A stretch of 64,000 nt of DNA from contig NZ_JAGINK010000001.1 of NCBI RefSeq assembly GCF_017875955.1, positions 5,486,501-5,550,500 on the forward strand. Reading direction: 5' to 3'. A model generated the notes under the pieces. It did not search any database, was not told the DNA's origin, and was given only the letters and a program-made list of their open reading frames with translations. Position 1 is the first letter of the stretch, and every line of letters begins with the position of its first letter. The translations under genes were made by a program, and so were the position numbers. Of the stretch, positions 63,964 to 64,000 are shown in pieces. Origin of the DNA: Pseudomonas sp. BP8 (GTDB taxonomy: Bacteria; Pseudomonadota; Gammaproteobacteria; Pseudomonadales; Pseudomonadaceae).

Positions 63964-64000
63964 AGTCATCTCCTGATGCCAAGCGGCAAAAACACAAACA

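Overview
The window looks like chromosomal DNA of a Pseudomonas putida-group bacterium. The base composition is GC-rich. Many genes match the P. putida type at full length and in the same order: ttgR/ttgABC, pcaRKFTBDC, turA, pykA, groESL, colRS. The intergenic spaces carry the REP palindromes typical of that species group. No rRNA, tRNA, CRISPR array or complete insertion sequence was seen.

Layout. 1-6865: end of an MFS pump, the repressor ttgR, and the divergent RND efflux operon ttgABC with its operator. 6868-18500: an AT-richer accessory island on the minus strand, holding a type VI secretion cargo operon (hcp, vgrG, a DUF4123 chaperone, and a 1168-residue VasX-like membrane effector with a polytopic immunity gene). 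It is followed by three more immunity paralogues, each preceded by a detached or decayed copy of the effector's C-terminal tail. 18746-21785: a BenF-like porin, a LysR regulator and a DUF962 protein. 21987-30134: the protocatechuate (beta-ketoadipate) cluster pcaC-D-B-T-F-K-R with PcaR boxes, a truncated CoA-transferase remnant upstream of pcaF, and a possible small RNA divergent from pcaR. 30692-45686: housekeeping genes (PiT phosphate transporter, HerA-like ATPase, chemoreceptor, a three-gene glycosyltransferase/deacetylase/membrane-protein operon, purU, turA, sbcB, a PilZ protein, a lipoprotein, pykA). 45770-53443: a ferredoxin-reductase-like protein, class I fumarase, a GNAT protein, a SnoaL-like protein, and the colR-colS-warA-inaA envelope-stress block. 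53659-54676: a composite multicopy repeat. 54798-63963: groEL/groES, fxsA, a HugZ-like protein, a DUF481 outer-membrane protein, an alkyltransferase-like protein, an AmpG-type permease, an MdfA-type pump and a MscS channel.

How the parts work together. TtgR controls solvent and antibiotic efflux. PcaR, responding to beta-ketoadipate, controls uptake (pcaK, pcaT) and the lower protocatechuate pathway; pcaHG and pcaIJ are not in this window. ColRS governs an adjacent lipopolysaccharide-modification pair. The most unusual part is the type VI island. Its immunity array seems to have grown by repeated duplication of a [toxin tail + immunity] unit, with gene conversion between copies and progressive shortening of the tails. 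Every immunity gene still starts inside the last codons of a tail, whether that tail is intact or broken.
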